A DNA stretch of 64,000 nucleotides, taken from NCBI GenBank assembly GCA_007922305.1, contig ML677374.1, positions 13,821,511 through 13,885,510 on the forward strand, given 5' to 3'. Shown in pieces: positions 1 to 13,000 of this stretch (positions are counted from its first letter, which is position 1; each line of letters starts with the position of its first letter). The notes beneath the pieces are model-generated. The model searched no databases. It had not been told where the DNA came from and was given only the letters and a program-made list of their open reading frames with translations. The DNA comes from Dermatemys mawii (lineage: Eukaryota; Chordata; Testudines; Dermatemydidae). The position numbers were made by a program, and so were the translations under genes.

Positions 1-3000
1 TTATACCCATTCTCTCCCGCATCCCACTCCATCCACCCCCTGGTCTGGTTTTTTTATCTACAGGATTTGATGTTCCATTTGGGAGGGATTTACATTAGGA
101 ATTGTTGCAGAAATGATGTTTAAATCCATCCCCATGACCCAGGTTCACAGAGTGAGAAGGGGAAGGGGAGGATGGGAAGGGAGAGATTTAACAATAATGC
201 AAGGCAGAAGAAAAAAGCCTCACAGTTTATCAGCCTCATAGCAGAAGCAGCCTCATAATCCAGGGCTTTGCCGTGACAGCAAAGCTAATTATAGAAAGTT
301 TATCATTTATTCAATGAGTTCAGTCTGCTCTTCTGTTTTGCAGATTATCTGTGAACATACTGGGATGCATTCGTCCATTATTTGGAATGATGAGACTACC
401 GTGCAAGCATATTGCAGCCTATGGGTTTTTCTATTAACTATTTGCGTCAACTAAATCTTCCACTATTCGGTGTTCCTGGAGTGCAACTGGCCACATAATA
501 CTATTTCTACTCCCTGCGGAGATTGACCGTTTTTAAAAAACGAAACAAAAACTGGAGAAGGGAAACCAAAGGGCTCCAAGGCAACCGCTTAAGCGCTTCT
601 GGCAGAAACCTCTGTGCAAACGCATTGTGGGAGGGTTTTACTTTCCAAACACTCAATCAACGCTCGCAAGCAAATGAATCCCAAAGGAATTCAGTTTTCA
701 TTCTGACCAACAATGTTAGCCCAGACCTGGCTTCAACACGTGGCATGAGCTAGAGGAACGGGCAGAGGGGCAGCGAGGATGAGCTCAAGAGTGAACCAGT
801 GTTACACGCTCAATGCGTCATGGCTCAGATTTTTTGGAAAGTGCTCCGCCCCCCCAAAGATTCTCAACAGAGCTCCCCTCCCAGTAAAATACCAAACTAA
901 TGCCACCTAATTTCCAGAAGAGATCAGCATGATTGGCTCTTAAGACCCTGGCCAGAAGGATCACAGTGGGAGTTTGCTGGGTGCCGAGCACTTTTGAAAA
1001 TCTGGTCTTTACGGAGGCGCCCACGTGGGAATGGAGCTCTTCTGAAAATCTGGCTTTAACCATGGGCACTGAGCCCTAGAAGATCTGCCGCTCATGGAAA
1101 CAGACTGGAAATGCCTCCCGTATTCCTCTTCCCCTTCCCCCGTGCGATCGCATTTGCTCGGGTTACAGTCGTTCACCTTTCAACTCAACACCATGAAAAT
1201 GGAGGAGACTGGCCGTCTCTTGGTGCAACCATCTTAAAACTCCCGCCTCCCTTTGGGGAGACATTGGGCCTGCCAGCCTGGATTCTTTTGCTTTCATTTC
1301 TCCTCTTCCAAGATGATGCAGACTACAGGGATTTTCTAAATCTCAGCTAAATTCTTCCCCAGTCCTTTCTGACTAAGATCAATGGCTCTGTGTGTTCCCA
1401 CAGCCAAGAAAAAAACATCCCAGGAATGCGCGATATGAAAGTCCTTTTCTGACAGCAGAAATTTTATATTCCCCCTTCACAGACAGAGAGAAGTTGAATC
1501 TGCATTACCTTGCAACACTCGCAGGCACAGAAGAAAGGGAAACAGCCGCCAGCTAAGTACAGACGCAGCCTCAGAAAACAGCTTTCTATAAAAGCAACGC
1601 ACCCAAAGTACATAAGCCCAGACAGAATTGCTTCAAAAGAATCCTAGTTAATCATCAAAGCAGCAATGAGGATGCAATGATGCATTTGCTATTACTTTGC
1701 ACCCCTGTTACAGGAAGCGTTTGTTTAAGAGTGGCGAGCAAGCGGAGAGAGGGAAAGCAGCAGTGACAGAACAAATAAAAGGGCCTAGATGCAGAAGCCT
1801 TTGTCAGCTTTGTTGGCAGGTTCGGCAGCAGGATCCCCTGCTGGTGAGCCCCTCTTCTCTCCTAAGCAGCATAAAGCCCTGCCCCCCATATCTTACTCCC
1901 GCCCCAGCTTGACTTCCCATTGAAGATAAGCACGAGGGGCAAAATTCAGATTCTGAATTCAACCTCCCCTCCCACCCCTTCTTCAAATTAATGGGATATT
2001 CCAATCCCAGGTTTTGGTTCAGCTCATCAGTGTGAGATAGGGTCAGCCACAGAATACAGATCTTGGTTTGCAGGCAAGTGTCACAGATGCATGTGGCATT
2101 TGGAAGGAAAATACCCTCCGAAGCACTGGTGATACCTTCCATAAAATGTAAAAGCAAAATTTATAAGTGTGGACGCCTACTATTTAGATTCCTAAATCCA
2201 CCTTTAAGCAACAAAACAAAAGTAGCCTAATTTTTCCCTCTTATGGCTATGCACGCCCACGTTTGCAGGATCAGGGCCCGAAAGCAAAAATATATAAAGG
2301 AAAAGTAGCCAAAGTTACCAGCTTAGCAGCACTGACTAGAAAAGAGACAATCCCAGCCATGCAACACGCTGACTGTGAATACAATCGGCTGTCTGAGAAG
2401 TGATAGAAAACAGACATAAAATACTGACTCATGGGAGTAGTCACAACTTCAAATGGGACTGCTTGTATAAGTAACAATTGGCAGAGTAAGATCCTTGCTC
2501 TCATTTTAAACTCTTCCCAGCTAGAACCACCTTTAGAAACCCATCTGCTCATGCTGTTGAAATAAATGTAATACGGCAGCTTTCCACACACAAGTACAAT
2601 GTACGGACTATGGAGAATTCCAGGAAACCAGCATGTGGCCCTCCCAGGGGTAAACAGCCTCTCATTCATTTTTAGGGCTCTCATAACCATGCAGTGACAC
2701 ATCTGAATTATTGTCAAAGGCTCTGGCACTTTTAACAATAAAGAGGCAGCTTGTGAAGCAAAAACCACACGCACACTCTCTCTCTCTCACTCACGCACTC
2801 CTCTGTTCACAGCTGCTTTGCTAATGAAGGAACTGACTCCGGCCATAGTAATGGCAAATTCATTGTGTGCTTCTGAGATATACCCCCATCTACTATGGCT
2901 AAAAGGTAAATAAAATTCCAAATGCTGGCAGATCATCTGGGCGAACAAACATGTTGCAGGACGTTCCCCAATTTAAAATCCCCCTACGTATGTTTTTTAA

Positions 3001-4950
3001 ATGAAAGCTGATCTTCTCACTTAATAAAACCCCAGCTCCTGGAGTCATGTTAAGTAAAACACCAAATATTGCAAGACTTGAGATGAAATCAAGAGTTATC
3101 AACACCAAAAATTATGTGGAATTGTTGATAGTGAGTGGGGGGGGGGGCACAATTTAAAGGTTTTGTGGGATGCAGTGGGGTTCAGGGCAAGGCATATAAA
3201 TCCGAGCAGAAATCAGGGGGGATGAAGACAACATGACTCTGCATAACCCCCTGCCCCCATGAATCACCTCTGATCAACACCATCTTCCCTTTTTGCCCTT
3301 TGCATTTTGCACTTGGTTCAGCTTGGCCTTTGCAAACAGTCAGTCTATTTCACATTCTAGTTCTCCGGCACTAGCCCAATCCAGTTGCATGCAGTTTTGC
3401 AGCAATATAGAGGAAAAATTAAGTAAAAAACCTTTGCTATGTAATTTTTTGAAGTGATGAAAAAAAAATTAAGTTGCACTTTGCTAAACCATTGCAGATG
3501 GAAGGGGACTGAACTGAGAGGTGTGATTGGGTGGGGTGCCCCAGTGGTAGGAGGACTAGCTCACTATGCCCCTTGTGGCTCCAGTCCGTGGGTTAGTGGT
3601 AGTGCAGGACTGCTTTAATATCGAGTCATGTATTGAATATCACATTCCTTAAAATATGCACATAAGACCCAGAAGGGCAACAAGATAGACAAAGACGTCA
3701 CGGCAGCTGCAGACAAACTCCATGGGCTTGCGATTAACTTGAAGAGGAGGAATAAAGGAACAGATTACAAGTAAAATATTGCCTCTGTATTGAAGAGAAT
3801 TATGGGGGAGTCACATGAACTCCCTGTTTTCCTCTGCAGCTAGGAGCGCACCTGGCGTTAACACCACAGCAAGCTACCTTGCTTCCTGCTTGATGCGCTA
3901 ATGGGTTTTGGGCAGAGACCATAGCAAAAGAAGCAAGATTCTTTGTGCACGTGTGGGCCGCACTCTCTCAGCCAAGAGTGAGGTGGGGGGACCCACAAAC
4001 ATATGAACTGAAGCACTTATTCCCCAAAGCATGGGAATAAGCCATTTTCAGATGTTAAGTTCCAGTGTGGCATCAAATACCGCAAGGACTATTGGGCAAG
4101 GGGAATAATTTAGGAGCCTAAGTCTCAGAGCAAATTAATGGGACTTAGAATCTTAAATGACATGCTTTTGAAAATTCTCCCCTTACGTTTACAGAGGGAC
4201 AGGCTCCTTTCTCCCAGTCATCTGTTCCATTTCTGAAAGCTGTTCCCCCACTTGGCTGGAAGCAAGCTGAATTTGGTCATCTTCCAGGTATGCTACAAAA
4301 GACCTCTGATAGTTTTTGGAGAGGGCTAAGGATATACTTCCAATAATGAAGAAGGGATGAAAAGGCATGTCTTTAGGTGGCTAGCTGGCTGAGGTCCTAC
4401 TGGAATGAGGATTTAATGCTGCTGGGATTGATGGTGTAGGACAGCTGGAGACTTGTGAAGGTCTCCATCTTAATTTAAATCTAACCAAACAATGCCCATG
4501 GACTGAATGCATTTGGGACGTCTCAAAAGGATGGAAAAAACGGATGTAAATATTTAGAGCTTGGACTGCCCAGCCGTAGAAAAGCTCAACATGCAGTTGC
4601 CCTCACCTCCACCAGCTCTCACTGCTAGGGAAAGCCAGACATTTCTGAAGCTTTTGGTCACACCACTTATTAAATGTGTTCTGCAGAATTTAATGACTTA
4701 CATGAGCGACATTATTTATTGCTAATTCTGCTATTACTTTAGCATGTGGCACTGATAGAACTTGACTTTTTTTAAAAAAAAAAGTCTCAGGGACTAGCTA
4801 AGTAATTTTTATTCTATTGTTCCCTTTAAACTAAAATCTTATTGGGGTGGGAAGGGGCATCTCAATTTTTTAAAATGTGACTTAAGTTGGTTGAAATGTG
4901 TTAAACAATTTTTAGGTGAAAAATTACATTTATCTTTATAAATAGAATTT
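1..4950. other. No gene seen; probable first intron of the minus-strand gene
   Basis: No exon with convincing frame and splice sites on either strand. Contains simple tracts: a CT/CA tract near 2772-2800, a G run near 3137, and a T/A palindrome near 4768-4785. A diverged repeat lies at about 815-1075. A 167-codon minus-strand open frame at 2271-2774 has no family resemblance. Confidence 0.6.
815..1075 (-). repeat. Interspersed repeat with 'gaaaatctgg' motifs
   Basis: Contains the phrases cttttgaaaatctggt and cttctgaaaatctggc with 'cagcaaac/gtgggcactgagccctag'. The same phrases recur at 22680-22915, 23505-23570, 25110-25210 and 38090-38195, so this is a dispersed family. I do not know its formal name. 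Confidence 0.5.
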
Positions 4951-4954
4951 TGTT

Positions 4955-5120
4955 CATAGAATCACAGAAATGTAGGGCTGGAAGGGATCTCCAGAGGTCA
5001 GCTAATCCAGCTCCCTGCGATAAGGCAGGACCAAGTACACCCGAGAACTTTGACGGGTGTTTGTCCAACCTGCTCTTAAAAACCTTCATTGATGGTGATT
5101 CTACAACCTCCTTAGGTAAT
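4955..5120 (-). mobile_element. CR1 LINE 3' end
   Basis: Antisense CR1 tail beginning catagaatcacagaaatg, then gggctggaagggatctcc, then a diverged caaccccctgc segment and cctccttaggtaat. This is the classic sauropsid CR1 terminus, with its tail octamers at the left. Confidence 0.9.
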
Positions 5121-5391
5121 CAGGAACAGGGGGGAGGAAAAAGGAGGGTGGGGGAAGGATACCAACAGTTTTTTGAAAATCACACATATAAAAGCATTAA
5201 TGACAAAAATTGAAAGTGAAAAAAATGGTTCCTGAAATTTTGACATTTTTTGCTAACTTTTCTGCTCTTTTTTGGCCAGCTCTACTTTCGCTAATAAAGA
5301 AACTAAATAAGTTACTGGCATATAATTCATTTTATAAAAAACTGATGTCATATACTACGTTGTCTTTAAACCTAGTGCAAATCTCCCACTG

Positions 5392-5730
5392 ATGTTCTTT
5401 ACACAGCTCCCAGAAGTGTGCAGATGCTTCAGAGAAATGCAAAGACCTGGGGTGAAATCTTCTAGAACAAACTCCCCTAAGGACCTCAGAAACCTCCCCC
5501 CTTTCCTCTCCAAGTGTAAGGTGCATTTCTTTGACCTTGCCTTTTTTGACATAAACACACAGCAACATTTATATTATAAACACAAGACATCCCACTGCAC
5601 ACTCTCCCCTCCAGGGGAGAACATGAGAGAACAGACATGTGACAGATGTCAGCCATATTCCCTAATGCACTACTGGCAGGGGCTCGGATACTAGAGTGAT
5701 GGGCATGGAATATGTATATAGAATAGAACA
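5392..5730 (+). mobile_element. L2-like LINE 3' end, copy A
   Basis: Carries ctccaagtgtaaggtgcatttctttgacc and, further on, atactagagtgatgggcatgg. The same order of phrases is found at 30470-30770. The implied peptide resembles the end of an L2/CR1-type reverse transcriptase ORF (lttFrsk.KaHff). Several stops and indels. Confidence 0.65.
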
Positions 5731-5739
5731 CAACAGCCT

Positions 5740-8700
5740 GACTCTATTAAGTCAATGGCAAAATTCCCATGGACTTCCAAAGGGAGTAGGGATGAAATCC
5801 TTGCCCTGCCCCAAAGTCTTATTTGCTGATGCAACACAATGAATGAGAGTCACTAAAAACGTAGCGTGAAACAGCACAGGCCTTATAAGAACAACATGCG
5901 GTGTACAAATCAGTTCTGGTGCACAAACACATCTTTCTGCCCACCCTATAACAGAGTACAGGACAACAAAGGGAAAAATTCTGCCCTCAGATCTTCACAG
6001 CACAGAGTTTAAAAAGCAAAACAAAAACCTCCACTCTTCCTACATGCAAGTAATTGCCTTTGTTGCCATAGGAATCCTGCAAAGTTCAGACTATCCGAAC
6101 TCACCATACATACCAAAGAGCAGGATTTGCCTCGAGAGTGAAGTAATTCTGATGACAAGGCTCAAACTGGCCAGACCTTCATGAGGGACAGGAAATGAGG
6201 CCAGTTGAAATAAAGAGGATGATTTGATAAAGCCAAATTGCGGCTTTGCCTGTATCAAGGGAAAAAGCAGATGCTGAAAACAGAGAGCAGCTTTATCTTG
6301 CTGCAGATTTAATTCCATGAATTGTTCCATCTGACCCAACGTGGTCATGCAGTCACCTTGTTGCTTCTCTAATAAAGTTTCTGATTGCTTGTCAGAGACA
6401 AAATAACTATTTCTAAAGTTAGATTTGGATTAAATCCTCAAATGTAATCAGTGCATGACAGAAGGGGGAAGGGAAAGAAAAGATATTCCTTCTTAATTAA
6501 GAAAGTCAGAATCACTCTCCAACAAAATATTTTCTGTGATAAATAACATTGAGACAGGATCCTTTCCCAATAGCTTAGCTGAGAGTAAAAAGTGACTCTG
6601 TGCTATAACCAAGTTATTAAGGGAAGGGCACCCTGGAGTGTTCACTGGACTGCACAGTACTCGTTTGGCCAACACAAGCTTCTCTCTTTCCCTGGTGAGG
6701 AGCCAAACATTTCTTGATATGGTCATAATGATTTGGTGCCTTCACACTGCTCTCGCCACATGCATGAAGATGCTCGTCTCTTAAAATGTCTGTCTTTAAC
6801 CTCTTCTTTATCCAGGTTTTCTAACAATTAGTGGATAGTGTAATAGGAAATCCTAGATGTATCTTAGAGTAGGGTTTTTTGCATTTTTTGCTTAGTTTTT
6901 CTATGCATTGATACTACACTAATCACTGTGCTGCCTAGGCATCCAATAAGCCACAGAGACAGAAGAAAAGACTATAAAAGGAAGAATATGAGACTGTTAC
7001 CTAATATCGTGCAATAAAAATACCCACAATACAGAAACTAAACCAAAGTAGAAAAAACACAGGCTAAGGAGACTCAGACTCCTCATCATCAACAAACTGG
7101 TGAATAATTATGAGCCTGCTCCCATCGTTAATAGATTCAAAATCTTTACTGCAGTCAAGGGGGATGTGTATTCCCCATGTGCTAGTAGAAGGCTCAAATC
7201 ATCCCCATTCAGAGGAAAAAATCCAAGGGAAGGGCTTGGAAACTGCACAACCTCCAACTCCTTGTCATCCTCCCGTGGATGGAGTGGGGCTGGGATTTGG
7301 CATCAACAGGCCACATGGGAAAGGGACTGAACGCTCCCGAAGATGCCATGGGTCCTGCCATATATCCATGAGGGGGATAGGAGCAATGGTACAACCACGG
7401 CAGGCAGGCAGGCAAGGCATGTCCAATGGGTTTAATCAGCGCAGGACATCTTAGGCTTGATCCAGTGACAACTGAAATCAATGGAAAGATTTCCATACAC
7501 TTCAATGGTCAAGCCCAAGATTTTCATAAAACAAGGTGGTGGGGATTGTTTCTTTACAAATTTCTGATGGAAAATACTTACCATTTGTCACCCAGCCCTA
7601 TTTGGAAAGAGTCTGGTAGGAGACAGACTAGTGGGCAGAGTCCCAGGGAGACAGTTAAAGAGGTATGATATATACAGTCCATCATACAGCTCTGCAACTT
7701 ACCATTCATGGCATACCCTTTTAGATCTGACTCTGTAATTAAATACATCCTGTAACATACACAAGCTGTACCGCATGGCGGAGCAAATCCTTCAATAGAA
7801 ACCCTCACTTTGTGACTTTCCTGGCTTTTGACTGATTCATTTAACACGGCATTAAAATCTGCGCTGGCTTTCGCTCAGTTATTCGTCACACCTTGGGTTT
7901 ATGCATGTGGCTTGATTTGCTCCTGGCTGGCAGTCTGACCTCTGCCCTGGGTTTTGATTATGAAATGAAAACAAGACTAAGGTCTTTTTTCCACCCACGC
8001 AGCCAGGCCCACTTTGCATTGAAAGGCGGGTGCAATGTAAGTGTTGAAAACATGACAGCAATGGGAATGATGAAGAGAATTGCAGTTTCGCTCGACTATG
8101 AACATTTAAAACAAACGTTGGCTCTATGAGAGCATTTCCTTTCTGGAATTCATCTTCATCTTTTACCTGGCAGTTGGCGAGCTCCTTGGAAGTCAATAGA
8201 GCTGCAGCAGTTTAGACCACAGAGAATCTGGCCAAAAAAGAAGGAATTCAGAAAGTTTAGGGGGAGGATACCCTTCTGCTTACCCTCAGGCCGCAAAGTT
8301 TCACCTTTAAAACAGCAGGCTACATTCTGACCCACTTGATACCCCACAGGCAGGTGCAAGACAAGGAAGTATTTAGTGGGTTTACATTAAAGGTCAGATT
8401 GAAAGTCTGACTGCTGAAAGGTTTGATGCATCCAGGTTCAAGATGGAGATTGGAGAGCAAAGTTCCTGTTTCTAAGAACAGTTGAGGGAATTAAGTTGTA
8501 TGTGTATGGTAGAAAGGGAGTCAAATGTGACTGTCTCACCTGCTGTCCCTTGCGTACCGCTGGTAAACTCACCCTTGTGAGGGTTGAATCCTGGGAGTAG
8601 TTCCCCTGAAGTCAAGGAGATTACTCACATAAGTAAGATGAGCCAGTCTTGCCCCTCTTTTTCCATGTATCATACTGACAGAGCAGAAGAGTTTGGGATG

Positions 8701-8849
8701 GCAGCATTTCGAACTCTCCTCACCACAAAGGAGCATCAGACTTTCTCCTCTTCCTGGAGTTCCAAAGAATCAGATTTTCACTTGACAAATTGCCAGGCCA
8801 CTGGGTAGAAACTAGGCGCCTTTACTGTGCTCAGAAACCCTCACTGCAC
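5740..8849. other. No gene seen
   Basis: No supported exon. A short palindromic repeat at about 7450-7515 (gcttgatccagtg ... caatggtcaagccc) is of the 'calculated from expected tggacttcaatgg' kind common in turtle DNA. The rest is anonymous. Confidence 0.55.
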
Positions 8850-8850
8850 T

Positions 8851-9004
8851 GAATTGCAGAGAGTCTTTGGAAAGCACTTGAACCAATTACTGAGGTATTT
8901 TTAATCTCCTATGCCTTGTCTCTATAAGGAAAGGCCATTGCATTATAGGAGACACAACGTGATCGGGCATGATAAACAAGAACCATCCTGCTTAGTCCTA
9001 GAGA
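8851..9004 (+). repeat. Direct repeat, copy 1 (about 150 bp)
   Basis: Starts at aattgcagagagtctttgg and runs through gaaaggccattgcattat to ccatcctgcttagtc. Nearly the same sequence recurs at 9945-10097 in the same direction. Confidence 0.9.
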
Positions 9005-9036
9005 GAATCTTCACACCAGACCACTGTGTATGCTGT

Positions 9037-9097
9037 AGGTGCCACACACACACACACACAGTGTCCCAATTTTTCACATTTGCTATCTGGTCACCCA
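9037..9097 (-). mobile_element. hAT-type MITE fragment interrupted by (CA)n
   Basis: In minus orientation reads ttgggtgaccagatagcaaa, tgtgaaaaattgggac, then a GT run and ggcacctac. This is the same family as the intact element at 9731-9843, but the G-rich middle is replaced by a CA/GT microsatellite (about 9046-9060). Confidence 0.65.
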
Positions 9098-9265
9098 ACA
9101 CTGAATGCTAAATCATAACAGTTAACACACGAGCATTCTCCCATGTAGTCAAGCCCTTCAAGTGCCCTTAACACAAGCGATGTAAGGAAACAACTAACTT
9201 GACTCACTGCCTGACCCCCCAAAAGCAAAAAGCTGACCCAATGCAGGGTGGAACGCACAGCTCTT

Positions 9266-9357
9266 GAGAGAGGAAACGCTAGAGTAAGGAGTTCCCAAAC
9301 TGTGGACTCTAGAGAGAGGAAACACTAGAGCAGGGGGTTCCCAAACTGCAGCTCTAA
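9266..9357 (+). repeat. 46-bp tandem duplication across a hAT insertion edge
   Basis: Two 46-bp units (9266-9311 and 9312-9357). Each has gagaggaaac, then a copy of the target duplication (cgctagag or cactagag), then a MITE terminus (taaggagttcccaaactg or cagggggttcccaaactg). The second unit runs into the full element. Confidence 0.85.
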
Positions 9358-9656
9358 AATGGGCCAAGGCACAGTCCCCAGTGGTACAACGGCATAACTG
9401 CCTTCTCCAGTCAAGTCAAACTGCTGGGTTTCAAAGATCTTGAAGCATTTCTCTGAGTGCCTGTTGCTAGGGATTTCTCTCGTTACAACTGTTGACATTA
9501 AAATGAAAAGAAAGCATGGACATTACTTACAGTGTTATAGTTTATATGTTCTAATCCTTAAAATTAATAATTTTCCTCAGAAGGGTTAACAGTGGGGTCG
9601 TAATGCCTATTGCAGCTGCACAGGTGGGCCTCAGGGAAAAATTTTGGGACCCCCTG
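9331..9656 (+). mobile_element. hAT-type MITE, 326 bp, with perfect 8-bp TSD
   Basis: Terminal inverted repeats cagggggttcccaaac and gttttgggaccccctg-like right end (attttgggaccccctg). Flanked on both sides by cactagag (9323-9330 and 9657-9664), an exact 8-bp target duplication as made by hAT transposases. No transposase frame inside. Confidence 0.9.
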
Positions 9657-9730
9657 CACTAGAGCATGGGTCTTGTGGGTGAAGAGTGTATTGGCAGTGA
9701 GGATTATTGGGCTCTATTTTCACTTGGGCC

Positions 9731-9843
9731 TAGAGTCACCAGATAGCAACTGTGAAAGAATGGGACAGGAGGTGGGGGGTAATAGGCGCCTATACAAGAA
9801 AAAGTCCCATGTCCCTTTAAAAACGGGACTTTTGGTCACCCTA
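9731..9843 (+). mobile_element. Short hAT-type MITE, 113 bp, with perfect TSD
   Basis: Ends tagagtcaccagatagc and gacttttggtcacccta are inverted copies (TAGGGTGACC type). Flanked by cttgggcc at 9723-9730 and 9844-9851, a perfect 8-bp target duplication. The middle is G-rich (gggacaggaggtggggg), then a complementary segment. Confidence 0.9.
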
Positions 9844-9944
9844 CTTGGGCCAGCTTTCTGTAACTTCAGCTTTCTGTGCCGGATGAAGAATACCCGTCTT
9901 ATGGGAGGGAAATGACCTGAGGCTTAGTTCACGGATGTCTCTCT

Positions 9945-10097
9945 CAATTCCAGAGACTCTTTGGAAAGCACTTGAACCAATTACGATATATTTTTAATCT
10001 CCTATGCCTTGTCTCTATAGGGAAAGGCCATTGCATTATAACAGACACAATGTGATCGAGCATGATAGACAAGGACCATCCTGGTTAGCCGTAGAGT
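9945..10097 (+). repeat. Direct repeat, copy 2 (about 150 bp)
   Basis: Second copy of the 8851-9004 segment, with small substitutions and a 4-base deletion (tactgaggtat against tacgatat). Spacing between copies is 1.09 kb. Confidence 0.9.
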
Positions 10098-10099
10098 GA

Positions 10100-13000
10100 G
10101 GTGGTTTGAGATCACAGCTTGAAGGGGCTATGGAAGAAGAGTGAAGTATCTATTATTACTGAACCCTAAGCCATGGAGGAGGCCCTGTCCCTGCTCTTGT
10201 TCCATTGCAATCATCCTGCTATCTGTCTGTCACTATTCTTGGGGCCACTCAGCAGGGACTGTGACCAGTTCCCAGAATCCCTTCTCCTCTTTGCTGATTC
10301 ACCAGCGCATATTAAGTTTCCCACACAAAAAGTCGACCCCCCAACCATGGCTCATGCTTCTCCGACTGCTGCTCTCTCTGGCGTCTCTAGATGAGCTCTG
10401 TCATTTCCCCAGACCACAGTTAACACAGATTCATTTATGTAATTCCCACCACCCATAGTGGTGGAGATAGGAAGGCCAGGAACTTAAATAATGTTTATTA
10501 TGTGCATTAGTCACAGATAGTTTCCTACGGCGCACCAGAACAAAGGCCTCCTTGGAAGAAAAGCTCCGGATGACTCAGGCGCTTGGAGATGGAAGAAGGG
10601 CATTCCCCCTACAACTCACCAGTTCAAATCCTGCCCAGGATCCTGAAACTTGCAGATGGCAAGTTTCAATGACTGCTACCAAGTGACTTATTACAACTAA
10701 CGTGTGCTAAAAATCATCCCATCATTGTTACCCTGCCCTCCCCCATCCTCATGCTGGCTTCTTTGTTCCACCCACCCCTTACCGTTGGAGTTTTAGATTG
10801 GGGATCTTTGGGGCACAGGCTGACTTGGCTCTGCATTTGTACAGTGCCTGCCATAAAGAAGCCTCAGCAGAGTGGGGCCTCTAGATGCTAAAGTAACAGA
10901 GTCCCAACAATCTCATCTGATGGGTGCAACTAAGGTAGAGTTTGGAGCAGACGGGCATCCACAGCGCAGAATCACTGTTCTTCCTGGCAATCGGATAGCA
11001 AAGTAGGCCAGGAAAATGAACTGCTCCCTCACTCTGCTCTCTCTGTACCAGGGCTGAGGCACAGCTGGCTGGGTGAGGAGGGATGGGGGGAGACTGGCAC
11101 TGCATGGGGTGTACACATCCTGGGACAGGGCTATCAAGCCGGCACCGTTCACCAGCACAGGATTCTTTCGCAAGAGCAGCGTTGCTGCACAGCCCATTTT
11201 AATCACACTTCTAATCTTATGGTTTCTACAAGCCACTGTGCTACTGGAAAGCACCCATATATTGGTTCTTAACGTTTTGCAGAGCTAGGAAGACAGTGAG
11301 CAGATCTTGCTAGAAGGAGCATAGTGGAAGCAGAATTTCACATTATCTAACACAATTTAAATGTAGAGGGAGTCAGAAAAGTCTCAGAGTGACCATCTGA
11401 GAATCCAGGTAGAATGAGGCTGTTAAAGGACTGTGCTTCATTTAGAGATCATCAGGGTGTCATCAATTGATAGCTGTATCCCTGTCAGTTACTTTACTGC
11501 TTACGGCAGGTTTATTATGCAGGAAAGTGTCATTTACCAAAATACACAGTCTTTCTGCACTACAAATCCTACTGTTCCACCCTGTTCTATAGGCAAGACC
11601 ATAACCATGTTCTGCAACCAAGGCAAAGACGTGGCCCTGTCCCGATGTGCCAGTATAGGCTGGTTACAAAATACAGCGAAGGTTGTTGTACTAGAGGGCC
11701 CTGACACAACTGTGTTGGTAGAGTAAACAAACAGCTACACGCATGGAAAAACTCAGAGCATTAAACTGGCTATGTGACATCTTTTAGCCAAGACAAGCCA
11801 TAAACTTTGGGCACCCTAAGAGAGATTAGATCCTAAGTATTCCATAAATATGAACTATCCTATCACCCAGGAGTGCCCTTTTGAATTTGGTGCCCCCACG
11901 TGGGCACTTTTCACGTGCCCTAACACCTCCTGTGCTTTATAGCCAATTAACTCAAGTATGAAGTTTAATTTTCATGGGGGAAAGATGTGCTTGCTGATGC
12001 TTCAAAGGCCTCAAGACTAAAAATCTGCAGAAAGTTAGATGAATCCTTGTTATCTCAAGCACCATTTACGGGGATGCCTTTACAGAAGGCTTCCCCTATA
12101 AAATGAACTTTAGCAAATTCAAAAAGCTTTTGCGCAGATCCCAACAAAAGCTAGAAAAAAATTCCAAACTGACTAACACTGCCCACGAAGCTGGAGCAGT
12201 AACTCTCGTAGCTATAAACTAAACAGAAGCGATAGAACTAAGCTAAGCAGAAGCTCTATAGAACTACTAGAGTAGAGCGAAACAGAAGCTACATAACTAA
12301 GAAGCAGACTGTAGTCTTGGGGCAGCCTGTATGGAGAGATGTGACCACATGCTATTAAATCAGCGTTTTACAGACACAAAATGCTCAATATCCAAAACAA
12401 AGTTAAAGAAAAATCAGTTAAGTACATTTTCCATGACGTAATTGCCTCGTAAGCTGTTCCAATAGAGGCCTCCTTTTCTGGGGTACTTACACATTCAGAA
12501 GCACTTCACCATCCAGGAGACATGCTAACAAGTCATGAATGGAAATGGGAGTGTTCCCAAGTGATGGGAAAATCTGGGTTGTTTCTAGAGGCAGCTGCTC
12601 TTCGTGCCTGCCAGGCTCAAAGAATTATTGAATACTTTCCAGCACTAATTGGCGAACACAAAGGTCTTCAGAGCCTGATGCAATAAACAAGGGGGTCAGC
12701 AGAAAAAGTGGATCACCTAGAGAAAGGCACTGTCAGTAATTGCACCGAAACTTGGTGCAACATTTTGGCCAGTTGGTTTTACAGGTGCTGTGCTGGGAGG
12801 GAAGTTACACTTGCCCATCAGCCCAGGCATGGGTAGGAAATAGTATGAAGAGGCTGATGAGGTAAAAAGAATTTAAAACAGGCAGAAAAAAAAATCAAAG
12901 AAAAACCCCAAGTAACATGTATGTAGCTTCTTACTGTATTCCAAGTACAACACAAATGTTTAATGAAGACTTCCCTCAACACTGTGAAATGTTAATACAA

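Noticed and set aside
2271..2774. 167-codon minus-strand open frame
   Set aside because: No recognisable domain, signal or splice context, and no repeat or neighbour to support it.
3520..3610. tRNA-like wording (ccccagtggtaggaggactagctcac)
   Set aside because: No acceptor stem or anticodon arm can be formed; at most an old SINE head.
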